From the NCBI RefSeq assembly GCF_001509475.1, contig NZ_LLZG01000103.1, positions 1 to 8,768 on the forward strand: a stretch of 8,768 nt of DNA, given 5' to 3'. Shown here piece after piece: positions 1 through 7,705 of the stretch. A program made the position numbers and the translations under genes. Under the pieces are notes generated by a model, which was not told where the DNA came from, ran no database searches, and worked only from the letters and a program-made list of their open reading frames with translations. How positions within the stretch are numbered: the first letter of the stretch is position 1; each line of letters begins with the position of its first letter. The stretch is from Streptomyces regalis. GTDB lineage: Bacteria > Actinomycetota > Actinomycetes > Streptomycetales > Streptomycetaceae.

Positions 1-1411
1 GACTGGGGGTGGGCCTGGGTGAGGGCGTCGGTGTCGGGTCGGGCTTCGGCTGCGCGGCCGGCGCGATCGCCGGCGGCTCCGGGGCCGGCTCCTCCTTCGA
101 CGGCTCCTCCTTCGGGGGCTCGGGCGTCGGCGTCTCCTCGACGATGGGGGAGGGGACGGGGGGCTGCTTGGCGTCCGTCTTGTCGGGCATTGTGTCGTTG
201 CCGGCCAGCGCGAGCACGATCGCCGCCGCCACGCCCACGGCGACCACACCGGCCGCGATACCGGCCTTCAACGGCGCGCCCAGCCCCTCGGCAGCGGCCG
301 CACCGCCCCCGCTGCCCGCCCCGCCGGACGCACTGCCGCCCGCCGCGGCGGCCGCCCCCGCGGCACCGGCCGCACCCGCCCCGGCACCGCCGGCGATGAG
401 CGCGGCCGCCTTGGCGTACCCGGCGGCGCCGAACCAGCCGATGACCGCGACCGGCACGACGGCCGGGATGCCACTGGCGACTTCCTTGATCTGGCCCGCG
501 GCCAGCCGGCACTTGGCGCACTCGTCCAGGTGCTTGCGCAGGCCGCGTTCGGCACGGGTGCGCAGGCTGCCGCGGGCGTAGGCGCCGAGCCGGTCGGCGT
601 AGCGGGCGCACTCCTCGTCGCCGACGAGGCTGGCGCTGACGTGGGCCTGGAGGTAGGCCTGCTTGAGCCCTTCGCGGGCGCGGCTGGCGAGCACGCGCGT
701 GCCGTTGGCGTCGAGCCCGAAGAGTGTGGCCACCTCGCTCGGCGACTCGTCCTCGACCTCGGTGTGCCACAGCACCGCCTGCCAGCGCTCCGGCAGCGAC
801 CGGAAGGCCTGCATGGCCATGGACTGCTCGGCCTCGTGCAACGCCCGCACGTCCGCCCCGAGGTCCAGTGTGTCGTCGTCGGACACCTCGGACACACGCG
901 CGGACTGCGCGGCGAACACCGCGAAGTCGTCGACCAGCTGCTCCCGCCGCGCCGATCTCGTCCAGTCCGCGGCGGCCCGCCGGATCGAGGTGAGCAGATA
1001 CGCGCGTACGGCGTGCTCGGGACCGGAGCCGCCGCGTACCGCCTGGAGCATGCGGGCGAAGACCTCGGCCGTGAGGTCGTCCGCGGTGTGGGCGTCACGG
1101 CAGCAGGTGCGCGCGTACCGGCGCACCGCTTCCGCGTGGCGCCGGTACAGATCCTCGTAGGCGGTGTCGTCGCCGGAGCGCATCCGCCCGATCAGGTCGG
1201 CGTCCGACGGCGGCAGCTCGCGCGGCGGCGGCAGCGTGCTGTCCTCGCGCCGGTCGCGCTGAGCCGGGACGCTGCCCGCCGCGCGCCCCTGAGTGGGGCC
1301 TCCCGCGGGCATGCCGCCAGGCGGCAGGTCCGCCCGTCCGCCCTGACTCGGCACCTGCGGAGTCGACGAGTCACCGTCACCGAGTGACTCGTCCCGACCG
1401 TCAACGCTCAT
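1..1411 (-). CDS. ECF sigma factor with fused zinc finger and membrane segment (C-terminus off window)
   Basis: The frame is open from an ATG at 1411 to the left edge, giving about 470 residues without a stop, so the C-terminus is missing. Residues about 85-150 look like sigma region 2 (DDLTAEVFARML) and about 200-255 like region 4 (LPERWQAVLWHTEVE, then SPSEVATLFGL). A ZAS-type zinc finger, H-x3-C-x2-C (HLDECAKC, H294, C298, C301), follows. Next come hydrophobic stretches at about 315-340 and 383-404 around an Ala/Gly-rich linker, then a Pro/Glu/Lys-rich tail from about 416. Separate anti-sigma factors carry the same finger, so the protein probably holds its own inhibitory module and is tethered to the membrane with the tail outside. 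Large actinobacterial ECF groups with such extensions (ECF52/53, as I recall, including SCO4117) fit best. A G-rich tract about 9 nt upstream serves as a weak RBS. The first 65 residues are low-complexity, so a later start is possible. The signal sensed is unknown. Confidence 0.85.
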   Translation of the reverse strand, partial: MSVDGRDESLGDGDSSTPQVPSQGGRADLPPGGMPAGGPTQGRAAGSVPAQRDRREDSTLPPPRELPPSDADLIGRMRSGDDTAYEDLYRRHAEAVRRYARTCCRDAHTADDLTAEVFARMLQAVRGGSGPEHAVRAYLLTSIRRAAADWTRSARREQLVDDFAVFAAQSARVSEVSDDDTLDLGADVRALHEAEQSMAMQAFRSLPERWQAVLWHTEVEDESPSEVATLFGLDANGTRVLASRAREGLKQAYLQAHVSASLVGDEECARYADRLGAYARGSLRTRAERGLRKHLDECAKCRLAAGQIKEVASGIPAVVPVAVIGWFGAAGYAKAAALIAGGAGAGAAGAAGAAAAAGGSASGGAGSGGGAAAAEGLGAPLKAGIAAGVVAVGVAAAIVLALAGNDTMPDKTDAKQPPVPSPIVEETPTPEPPKEEPSKEEPAPEPPAIAPAAQPKPDPTPTPSPRPTPS

Positions 1412-1676
1412 CGCGGAAAGCCCCCGCCGCCAGCTCTACCCGTCCCGGACACGGGTCAGGGTGCCATATTGGCTTTCGGTCAGGACCCACCCGTACGGAC
1501 CATCCACTCGTCCGTGGGGCACTTCCCGCACCGCAGTACTAGGCCTCACCCGTCCATGATGGTCTCAAACGGCGCTGGCGGCGCGGGAGTTGAGTACGAG
1601 GCCGGAAATCTGCGGCCTGTTCCGCGATGGTGTTCGAGGCGAGGGCGGTGCGGCGCCCCGTCTCTTGGTCACCCCT

Positions 1677-1730
1677 TCGATGTCATGGACGTCCTCGATG
1701 CCATGGACGTCCTCGAAGTCAACGGTCACC
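1677..1730. repeat. Three-unit 18-bp tandem repeat
   Basis: Units are 1677-1694 (TCGATGTCATGGACGTCC), 1695-1712 (TCGATGCCATGGACGTCC, one mismatch) and 1713-1730 (a diverged unit, TCGAAGTCAACGGTCACC). The first two units each contain the palindromes GACGTC and CATG, and the block is flanked by TTCGA (1676-1680) and TCGAA (1713-1717). The period is a multiple of three, so overlapping frames read six-residue repeats, but none of those frames looks like a gene. It could be an operator array or simple slippage. Confidence 0.75.
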
Positions 1731-1740
1731 TTCGAAGCGG

Positions 1741-1755
1741 CGGCCGTCACGGCCG
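1741..1755 (-). terminator. Possible atrA 3' hairpin
   Basis: CGGCCG-TCA-CGGCCG forms a perfect 6-bp stem with a 3-nt loop, starting 2 bases past the atrA stop codon. There is no T-tract, as is common for high-GC actinobacterial terminators. The stem is short, so it may act only as an RNA 3'-end stabiliser. Confidence 0.4.
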
Positions 1756-1757
1756 GC

Positions 1758-2540
1758 TCACGTCTGAGGCCGCGACCGCAACCCCTCCAGCAGGATGTCC
1801 AGCAACCGCGCCGAGGCCGCCGCCTGCTGCGCCGCATCCGGCAGCGCGGGCGCCGCCGTCGCGATCACCAGCAGGACGTCCGACACCGACACATCGGCGC
1901 GCAGCTCGCCCGCCGTGCGTGCCCGCTCCACGAGCTGGCCCACCACGTCGAGCAGTGCCGCCGCCCCGGCGTCGTCCACCACGTCCGCCGACACCGCCGC
2001 GGACTGCTCGGACACCAGCCGCAGCTCACCTGCGCCCGGCTGCGTCCGCTGCTGCGGCACCCGGGCCTCCTCGAGCACGGCGCCGTCCTCGGCGACCCCG
2101 ACGCGCAGCACCTGCGGCGGCAGCAGCCGCCCGGCGCCCGAGGCCACCGACGTGCGCAGGAAGCGCGAGAGCGCCGACCACGGCTCGTCCTCCTGGCCGA
2201 GCGCCGCACGCGCCTGGTCGGTCAGCCGGGAGGTCTCCTCCTCGGCTATCCGCCGCACCAGGACGTCCTTGCTCGGGAAGCGCCGGTACACCGTCCCGAC
2301 GCCGACCCGCGCGCGTCGCGCCACGTCCTCCATCGGCGCGCCGTACCCCAGCTCGCCGAAGACCTCGCGCGCCGCACGCAGCACGTGCTCCAGATTGCGC
2401 TGTGCGTCCACGCGCAGCGGCGTCGTACGCGAAGCTTCTCCGCGTCCATTGCCCGCAGCCGCGCTCATCGTGCCGCCCACCGCTCCGCCGCCTGATGCGA
2501 TGGCGGACGCGGAAGACCAACGAGAATCCTGAACATGCAT
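1758..2540 (-). CDS. atrA: TetR-family regulator, probable AtrA
   Basis: This encodes 260 residues. A long Gly/Ala/Ser-rich N-terminal extension (about 1-45) precedes a TetR DNA-binding domain at about 47-100. The helix-turn-helix is MEDVARRARVGVGTVYRRFPSKDVL, at about 70-94. The C-terminal ligand domain is diverged, as usual for the family. I chose the ATG at 2540 because GGGGGA lies about 8 nt upstream; a GTG at 2579 has its G-run too close. Identity as AtrA rests on the family, the extended N-terminus and the divergent ndh neighbour, which match the S. coelicolor SCO4118/SCO4119 arrangement as I recall it. Known AtrA proteins activate actII-ORF4 and the GlcNAc transporter gene nagE2, linking nutrient state to antibiotic synthesis. 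The ligand is not evident from the sequence. Confidence 0.8.
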   Translation of the reverse strand: MHVQDSRWSSASAIASGGGAVGGTMSAAAGNGRGEASRTTPLRVDAQRNLEHVLRAAREVFGELGYGAPMEDVARRARVGVGTVYRRFPSKDVLVRRIAEEETSRLTDQARAALGQEDEPWSALSRFLRTSVASGAGRLLPPQVLRVGVAEDGAVLEEARVPQQRTQPGAGELRLVSEQSAAVSADVVDDAGAAALLDVVGQLVERARTAGELRADVSVSDVLLVIATAAPALPDAAQQAAASARLLDILLEGLRSRPQT

Positions 2541-2925
2541 AAGCGATCCCCCGGTAATGACGTCTCCCCCCGGAGACACTCCCCGTCATTTGCAAAGCCG
2601 GAGCGTCGCGGAACAAGCCCGGACCACGAGCCCGCCCTGTGTGACTCGCGGACCCGAAGAGCGCATCCCCCTACACCCCGTCGACATACGAACATAGTTG
2701 AGCGAGGGTCAATTCAGAAGGGGCAGGTTCCGCACGGAGCGCCCCTCGATCGGAGTACGGGTCGATTACGTCCAGATTGCACCCCTGTGATCCCCCGGCG
2801 CACACCCGTTGACCTGCGAACCTTCCCCGCACTCCGGCAATTCGGCCAAATCGCGGCGCCGCCGATCTCCGGTCACACAAATTGCCGAGCCTGTGGACAA
2901 ACGCAAGCGCCGGGTGCGTCATGGG
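2541..2925. promoter_or_regulatory. Divergent atrA/ndh control region
   Basis: This 385-base gap has no supported gene. It must carry the atrA promoter (leftward) and the ndh promoter (rightward). It is less GC-rich than the flanking genes, with AT-richer patches at about 2685-2720 and 2836-2890. GGCAATT (2836-2842) and AATTGCC (2880-2886) form a spaced inverted repeat upstream of ndh. TTGAGC (2698-2703) and TTGACC (2809-2814) resemble -35 boxes, but neither has a good -10 at 16-18 bp. I found no clear match to the GGAA-N7-TTCC type site recalled for AtrA. Confidence 0.5.
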
Positions 2926-4305
2926 ATGGTGAAGGAACGTGCGCGCATTCTCGTTGTCGGCGGTGGCTACGTCGGGATGTACACGGCCCGGCGCCTCCAG
3001 CAGAGGCTGAAACAGGAACTGGAGCGGGGCGAAGCCGAGATCGTGGTGGTCACTCCCGACCCGTACATGACGTACCAGCCTTTCCTCCCTGAAGCGGCCG
3101 CAGGCTCCATCTCCCCGCGCCATGTGGTCGTACCGTTGCGCCGCGTCCTGGCGCAGTGCCGGATCATCATCGGCGAGGCCACCGCCATCGACCACGCGAA
3201 GCGCACCGCGACCCTCACCACCCTCGCCGGCGAGGAGGAGGGCACCGGCACCGAACAGCTGTCGTACGACGAACTCGTCCTCGCCCCCGGCTCCATCTCG
3301 CGCACCCTCCCGATCCCCGGCCTCGCCGACCACGGCATCGGCTTCAAGACCGTCGAAGAGGCCATCGGCCTGCGCAACCACGTCATCGAGCAGATGGACA
3401 TCGCCTCCTCCACCCGCGACCCCGCGATCCGCGACGCGGCCCTCACCTTCGTCTTCGTCGGCGGCGGCTACGCCGGTGTCGAGGCACTCGGCGAACTCGA
3501 GGACATGGCCCGCTATGCCACGCGCTACTACCACAACGTCCGCCCCGAGGACATGAAGTGGATCCTGGTCGAGGCCTCGGACCGCATCCTGCCCGAGGTC
3601 GGCGAGGACATGGGCCGCTACACCGTCACCGAACTGCGCCGCCGCAACATCGACGTACGCCTGCACACCCGCCTGGAATCCTGCGCGGACCGCGTCGCCG
3701 TCCTCAGCGACGGCGCCCGCTTCCCGACCCGTACGGTCGTCTGGACGGCCGGAGTCAAACCCCACCCGATCCTCGCCGCGAGCGACCTGCCACTCAATGA
3801 GCGCGGTCGGCTGAAGTGCACCCCCGAGCTGACCGTCGAGGGCACCACGCACGCGTGGGCCGCGGGAGACGCCGCCTCCGTCCCCGACGTCACGGCCGGC
3901 GATCCCGGCAAGGAGTGCGCCCACAACGCCCAGCACGCCCTGCGCCAGGCGAAGGTGCTGGGCGACAACATCGCCCACACCCTGCGCGGCGAACCCCTGG
4001 AGACATACGCCCACAAATACGCGGGTTCGGTCGCCTCCCTCGGCTTCCACCAAGGTGTCGCCCACGTCTACGGACGCAAGCTGAAGGGCTACCCTGCCTG
4101 GTTCATGCACCGCGTCTACCACCTCAGCAGGGTTCCGACCTTCAACCGCAAGGCCCGCGTCCTGGCCGAATGGACCCTGTCGGGACTCTTCAAGAGGGAG
4201 GTCGTCTCCCTCGGTTCGCTCGAACATCCCCGAGCGGAGTTCGAACTCGCGGCCGGTGGAAAGCATCCTCACAAGCCGGAAGGCGACCCGAAGGGGTCGT
4301 CCTGA
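2926..4305 (+). CDS. ndh: Type II NADH:quinone oxidoreductase (NDH-2)
   Basis: The 459-residue product is a typical full-length NDH-2. It would oxidise NADH with FAD and pass electrons to menaquinone at the inner membrane face without pumping protons. The N-terminal FAD dinucleotide fold is RILVVGGGYVGMYTARRL (residues 7-24), and the second, NADH-binding fold is FVFVGGGYAGVEALGELE (175-192). The second FAD motif, HAWAAGDAASVPD, is at 309-321. Near the C-terminus (about 390-425) an aromatic/basic stretch (AWFMHRVYHL, then WTLSGLFKRE) fits the membrane-docking helices. The start is uncertain: the ATG at 2926 gives a standard N-terminus but lacks a good Shine-Dalgarno, and in-frame GTGs at 2893 and 2914 would add a basic extension. 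It is divergent from atrA and 174 bases upstream of the phosphatase gene; that short gap shows no gene or strong hairpin. Confidence 0.92.
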   Translation: MVKERARILVVGGGYVGMYTARRLQQRLKQELERGEAEIVVVTPDPYMTYQPFLPEAAAGSISPRHVVVPLRRVLAQCRIIIGEATAIDHAKRTATLTTLAGEEEGTGTEQLSYDELVLAPGSISRTLPIPGLADHGIGFKTVEEAIGLRNHVIEQMDIASSTRDPAIRDAALTFVFVGGGYAGVEALGELEDMARYATRYYHNVRPEDMKWILVEASDRILPEVGEDMGRYTVTELRRRNIDVRLHTRLESCADRVAVLSDGARFPTRTVVWTAGVKPHPILAASDLPLNERGRLKCTPELTVEGTTHAWAAGDAASVPDVTAGDPGKECAHNAQHALRQAKVLGDNIAHTLRGEPLETYAHKYAGSVASLGFHQGVAHVYGRKLKGYPAWFMHRVYHLSRVPTFNRKARVLAEWTLSGLFKREVVSLGSLEHPRAEFELAAGGKHPHKPEGDPKGSS

Positions 4306-4479
4306 CCGGACTCAGGAACTCCACCGACGAGGCAGGCGTCTGACGGGTGTCGGCCAGGTCGGCCGCACTGCCAGACTGATCCCCGAACCGATCCCGACCC
4401 ACGAGGCTCTCCCCACAGTGCTGCACCCCCCAGGCCGGGTCCGGAGCTGGCCGAAGACGACGACACGAGGCAAGGATTC

Positions 4480-6150
4480 GTGAACTTCACGCGCTGGAGC
4501 GCCCGGCTCCCCGGAACGCAGCGCCGCGCCGCAGCGCGGACCGAACCCGCGGCGGCGGTCGCCCAGGACCGCCGGGGAGAGAGCCCGGGCTCCGTTCCCG
4601 CGGCCCGCGCCGAACAACTCACCGACGACGCCAAGCCGATCCCCGCAGTGGACGAACTGCCGGTCCGCGAGGTCCTGGACCGCGTCCCGGCCCTGGTCGC
4701 CCTGGTCCACGGCGCCGACCACCGCCTGGCCTACGTCAACGACGCCTATGTGACCGCCTTCGGCCTGCGCCCCCCGGGCGAACCGGCCCGCGAGGCCCTC
4801 CCCGAGCTGGCCGAGCTGGGCCTGCTCCCCCTCCTCGACCAGGTCCTGCGCAGCGGCAAGCCCCGCACCCTCAAGTCCCGCAAGGCCCCCGACGGCCGTT
4901 CCTACACCTTCACCTGCACCCCCGTGACGGAGGGCGACGGCGGCGTCCTCGTCTTCGCCACGGACGTCACCGACCACGCGGAAGCCGCCGAACGCCTCCG
5001 CGCCAGCGAACGCCGCCAACGCGAAACGGCCGTCACCCTCCAACGCTCCCTCCTCCCCCAGGAGCTCGAAGAACCCGACGACCTGCGCATCGCCGCCACC
5101 TACCACCCGGGCGGCACGGAGGCAGCGGTAGGCGGCGACTGGTACGACGTGATCACCCTCGGCGGCGGCCGCACGGCCCTGGTGATCGGCGACGTCATGG
5201 GCAGAGGCGTACGAGCAGCCGCAGTCATGGGCCAACTCCGTACGGCCGTGAGGGCATACGCCCGCCTGGACCTTCCCCCGCACGAGGTCCTCCAGCTGCT
5301 GGACGGCCTTGCCACGGAGATCGACGCCAACCAGATCGCCACCTGCGTCTACGCCATCCACGACCCGAACGAGGGCCGCCTGGTGTATGCCTCCGCCGGC
5401 CACCTCCCGATCCTGGTCCGCGACGAGAGCGGCGCGGTCCAACGCGCCGACGAACCGACCGGCCCACCCCTCGGCACGGGCGGCTGGATGCACGCCTCCG
5501 GCTCGATCGCCCTGGGCCCCGGCTCCACGGCAGTCCTCTACACCGACGGCCTGGTGGAACGCAGGAACGAGGACCTGGACGAGGGAATCGCCTCCCTGGA
5601 ACGAGCCCTGGCCGGCGCGACCGGCACCCCCCAGGTCGTCTGCGACCGCCTGGTCCGCACAGCAGGCGTAACGGCAGACCACGACGACGACGTAGCAGTC
5701 CTCGTCCTCCAGCACCCGGCCCGCACGGGCCCCGACAGCGACCTGTTCCGCAACGCGGCCCTGGAACTCCTCGGCGGCATCGAAGCGGCTCCCCGCGCGC
5801 GTGCCTTCGCCTCCGGCGTCCTCACGAGCTGGCGCTTCCCGGCCGACCTCCACGACCTGGGCGTCCTGGCGGCCAGCGAACTCGTCGCGAACTCCCTCCA
5901 ACACGGCACCCCACCCATGCGGCTACGCCTCCGCCGCACCGACCGCCGCCTGATCATCGAGGTCACCGACGGCGACGACCACCTCCCCCGCCGACGCCGC
6001 GCCGAACCGGGCGACGAATCAGGCCGAGGCATCGCCATCGTCGCCACCGTCGCCTCGGCCTGGGGCTCCCGCCGAACGCCGGGCGGCGGAAAGGCGGTCT
6101 GGTGCGAGTTCGCCCTACCGAAGCCGACGGTCGCCACGCCGAGGGCGTGA
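4480..6150 (+). CDS. PAS / SpoIIE-type PP2C phosphatase / HATPase signalling protein
   Basis: The 556-residue product starts at a GTG preceded by GAGGCAAGGA. After a low-complexity, Arg/Ala-rich leader (1-50) comes a PAS-like domain (about 62-165; HRLAYVNDAY), a linker helix (168-192), and a SpoIIE/PP2C phosphatase (about 195-412). The phosphatase metal-site motifs are intact: GGDWYD (218-223), IGDVMGRG (236-243), LYTDG (353-357) and DHDDDVAVL (400-408). An RsbW/SpoIIAB-like ATPase domain follows (about 437-547), with N-box ASELVANSLQHG (465-476) and the glycine-rich GRGIAIV (515-521). In this family the phosphatase reactivates phosphorylated STAS anti-anti-sigma factors, and the ATPase fold phosphorylates them or binds sigma factors. 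Streptomyces encodes dozens, most of unknown partner. There is no membrane segment, so it is probably cytoplasmic. No STAS or sigma-B-type gene lies nearby, so the target is elsewhere. Confidence 0.88.
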   Translation: MNFTRWSARLPGTQRRAAARTEPAAAVAQDRRGESPGSVPAARAEQLTDDAKPIPAVDELPVREVLDRVPALVALVHGADHRLAYVNDAYVTAFGLRPPGEPAREALPELAELGLLPLLDQVLRSGKPRTLKSRKAPDGRSYTFTCTPVTEGDGGVLVFATDVTDHAEAAERLRASERRQRETAVTLQRSLLPQELEEPDDLRIAATYHPGGTEAAVGGDWYDVITLGGGRTALVIGDVMGRGVRAAAVMGQLRTAVRAYARLDLPPHEVLQLLDGLATEIDANQIATCVYAIHDPNEGRLVYASAGHLPILVRDESGAVQRADEPTGPPLGTGGWMHASGSIALGPGSTAVLYTDGLVERRNEDLDEGIASLERALAGATGTPQVVCDRLVRTAGVTADHDDDVAVLVLQHPARTGPDSDLFRNAALELLGGIEAAPRARAFASGVLTSWRFPADLHDLGVLAASELVANSLQHGTPPMRLRLRRTDRRLIIEVTDGDDHLPRRRRAEPGDESGRGIAIVATVASAWGSRRTPGGGKAVWCEFALPKPTVATPRA

Positions 6151-6230
6151 ACGGGGGACAGGCGCCCGCGCCGCGGTGGCCGACGCCGAACGGTCACCTT
6201 CCGGCGCTTGAGGCCGAGCACTGCCATCCC

Positions 6231-6252
6231 GATCCCCCGCCGGTGGGGGATC
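6231..6252. terminator. Perfect 8-bp hairpin between convergent genes
   Basis: GATCCCCC-GCCGGT-GGGGGATC forms a perfect 8-bp stem with a 6-nt loop, 80 bases past the phosphatase-gene stop. It reads as a hairpin on both strands. No T-tract follows. Confidence 0.6.
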
Positions 6253-6261
6253 CGCTTCTCG

Positions 6262-6387
6262 ACGCCGGTCCGGGCATTTAAGCCCGTCCGGCGTTTGAGG
6301 ACGAGGCCCGTTCAGGGCCGAAGCGGGGGTCTGGGGGCAGCAGCCCCCAGGGGACGGGAATGGGTAGGGGCGGCGGGGGCGAGAAAA
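6262..6387. repeat. Streptomyces-type dispersed intergenic element with three hairpins
   Basis: The block contains strings I recall from many Streptomyces intergenic regions: GTCCGGCGTTTGAGGACGAG (6286-6305), the GGGGGTCTGGGGGC core (6325-6338), and a GGGACGGGAATGGGTAGGGG tail (6351-6370). Three hairpins lie within it. The first is ACGCCGG-TC-CGGGC with GCCCG-T-CCGGCGT around loop ATTTAA (6262-6294). The second is GGCCC-GTTCA-GGGCC (6305-6319). The third is a perfect CTGGGGGC-AGCA-GCCCCCAG (6331-6350). A diverged partial copy, TTCCGGCGCTTGAGGCCGAG, lies at 6199-6218. It sits between convergent genes, where a bidirectional terminator is expected. The dispersed nature is from memory. Confidence 0.7.
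6331..6350. terminator. Strongest hairpin of the convergent gap
   Basis: The perfect 8-bp GC-rich stem with loop AGCA lies 39 bases past the exporter-gene stop, read leftward. It would also stop rightward transcription from the phosphatase gene. As is usual in Streptomyces, no U-tract follows. Confidence 0.6.
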
Positions 6388-6388
6388 C

Positions 6389-7681
6389 TCAGGCGTGCGC
6401 GCGAGCCTGCCCCGCACCCGACGCAGCCCCCTGAGCCACCACCCGACTCTTCCCCAACCACGGCTGATCCTGCACGGCACTGAGCCGACGCCCCAGCCGC
6501 ACCGCGAGATACGTGATCCCCAGCGAGAACACGAAGAACGTCACGACATACGCCCCATGCAGCGACGCCCCCATAGGCCCACCCACAGCCGGCCCAACAG
6601 CCAACGCAAGCTGCTTCACCAGGGCAAACGCAGAGTTGTACTGCCCAGCCATCCCCTCAGGAGCCAGATCCGCCACCAACGGAGCAACCGTGGGCGACAA
6701 CATCGCCTCACCCAGCCCGAACAACGCATACGTCGACACGAAGGCCGCCGTAGCCATCTCCTGACTCCCGTGCCCCAGCCCCGCATACGCCGCCACAACC
6801 CAAGCCACGGCCCAGATCAGCCCCACAGCCGCAATCACCCGCGACCGCCTCCGCCGCTCGACGAACTTCAGCACGACGAACTGCGCCACCACGATCACCG
6901 CGGTGTTGGCCGCCAACGCGGTCCCGAGCGCCGACGTGGAAACCCCGGCCGCCTCGACCCCGTACGCAGCGAGCCCCGACTCGAACTGCCCGTAGCAGGC
7001 GAAGAACAGCACGAAGCCCAGCACACACAGCTGCACCATCGCCCGGTTCTCGAGCAACTGCTTCCAGCTCCCCTTCGTCGACCGAGCCCCCGGCGTCCCC
7101 TCGATCCGCGGCGCACGCGGCACCCGCACCGTCGACATCACCACGACGAGCAGCAGGAACATCGCCGCCTCGATGGCGAACAGCAGAGTGAAGGACGAGA
7201 CACTCGACGTGTCGACGAGGTGCCCACCGATCAGCCCGCCAACCCCCAGCCCCAGATTCTGCAGAAAGAACTGCATCGCGAACGCCCGCGACCGAGTCTC
7301 CGCGCCAGAGCAGTCCACGATCATCGTCGCGAGCGCCGGCTGCATCACGGCCTGCCCCGCCCCGAGCGCCGCCGCCGACAGCAGTACGGCCGCAGCACTC
7401 CCCGCGAGCCCCAGGCTCAGCGCCCCGAGCGCAGCAGTGACCAGAGCGCCGAGCAGCACCGGCAGCGGACCCCGCCGGACGATCGCCCGCCCCGCGAACG
7501 GAAGCACGACCAGCGCGGCGACGGCGAAGACAGCGAGGACGAGCCCCGCGGTCATGGAACCCAGCCCCCGCACCTGCGCCACGTAGACGTACAGGTAGGG
7601 GACGGTGAAACCGAGCCCGAATGCGCTGAGTGCGTTGCCCACGTGGATCCGGCGCATCGCTGCGCCCATCGCCCTGGTCAC
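6389..7681 (-). CDS. Major facilitator superfamily efflux transporter
   Basis: The 430-residue product has about 12 hydrophobic helices in two halves, separated by a polar central loop (RVPRAPRIEGTPGARSTKGSWKQLLENR). A basic loop after the second helix (AGRAIVRRGPLP) is a reduced version of the MFS motif A region. These features fit a proton-coupled drug or metabolite exporter in the cytoplasmic membrane, although the substrate cannot be read from sequence. I chose the GTG at 7681 because GAGAGAGG sits 5 nt upstream (7687-7694); an upstream TTG at 7717 lies inside the operator-like region and is unlikely. An ATG at 7669 is an alternative. It is divergent from a MarR gene 109 bases away, the usual arrangement for a repressor controlling an efflux pump. 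The polar C-terminal tail (WLGKSRVVAQGAASGAGQARAHA) is unremarkable. Confidence 0.9.
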   Translation of the reverse strand: MTRAMGAAMRRIHVGNALSAFGLGFTVPYLYVYVAQVRGLGSMTAGLVLAVFAVAALVVLPFAGRAIVRRGPLPVLLGALVTAALGALSLGLAGSAAAVLLSAAALGAGQAVMQPALATMIVDCSGAETRSRAFAMQFFLQNLGLGVGGLIGGHLVDTSSVSSFTLLFAIEAAMFLLLVVVMSTVRVPRAPRIEGTPGARSTKGSWKQLLENRAMVQLCVLGFVLFFACYGQFESGLAAYGVEAAGVSTSALGTALAANTAVIVVAQFVVLKFVERRRRSRVIAAVGLIWAVAWVVAAYAGLGHGSQEMATAAFVSTYALFGLGEAMLSPTVAPLVADLAPEGMAGQYNSAFALVKQLALAVGPAVGGPMGASLHGAYVVTFFVFSLGITYLAVRLGRRLSAVQDQPWLGKSRVVAQGAASGAGQARAHA

Positions 7682-7705
7682 GTTCACCTCTCTCGTATGT
7701 AGACC

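Larger units (their letters stand above)
1412..1757. other. Intergenic region upstream of the sigma gene, downstream of atrA
   Basis: I see no convincing gene in this 346-base gap. It should contain the sigma-gene promoter. On the sigma-gene sense strand the hexamer ACGGGT occurs at 1548-1553, 1489-1494 and 1438-1443. An inverted copy at 1451-1456 makes the pair ACCCGT-N7-ACGGGT (1438-1456), 27 bases from the ATG. A small palindrome, GCCA-TAT-TGGC, lies at 1463-1473 in a locally AT-richer patch. No good -35/-10 pair is evident, which would suit an ECF-type promoter. The atrA-proximal end holds an 18-bp tandem repeat and a hairpin, listed separately. Confidence 0.6.

Noticed and set aside
9..581. 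Plus-strand Ala/Pro/Gly-rich frame
   Set aside because: It is the antisense of the sigma gene's Ala/Gly linker and Pro-rich tail.
1469..2542. Plus-strand frame across the gap and atrA, with a six-residue repeat
   Set aside because: The repeat comes from the 18-bp DNA repeat, and the rest is Pro/Arg-rich shadow of atrA.
2610..2735. Possible AtrA-type site (GGAAC at 2610-2614, GGTTCC at 2726-2731)
   Set aside because: The half-sites are not arranged as the GGAA-N7-TTCC palindrome I recall, so I do not call an operator.
2671..4272. 533-codon open frame on the minus strand opposite ndh
   Set aside because: It is the antisense shadow of a clear NDH-2 gene in GC-rich DNA, with no recognisable domain.
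4312..5904. 530-codon minus-strand frame opposite the phosphatase gene
   Set aside because: It mirrors the PAS/SpoIIE/HATPase gene, whose motifs are intact on the plus strand; the minus frame is low-complexity.
6395..7702. 435-codon plus-strand frame opposite the exporter
   Set aside because: Its Arg/Pro/His-rich composition is typical of an antisense shadow; the minus strand encodes a clear MFS protein.
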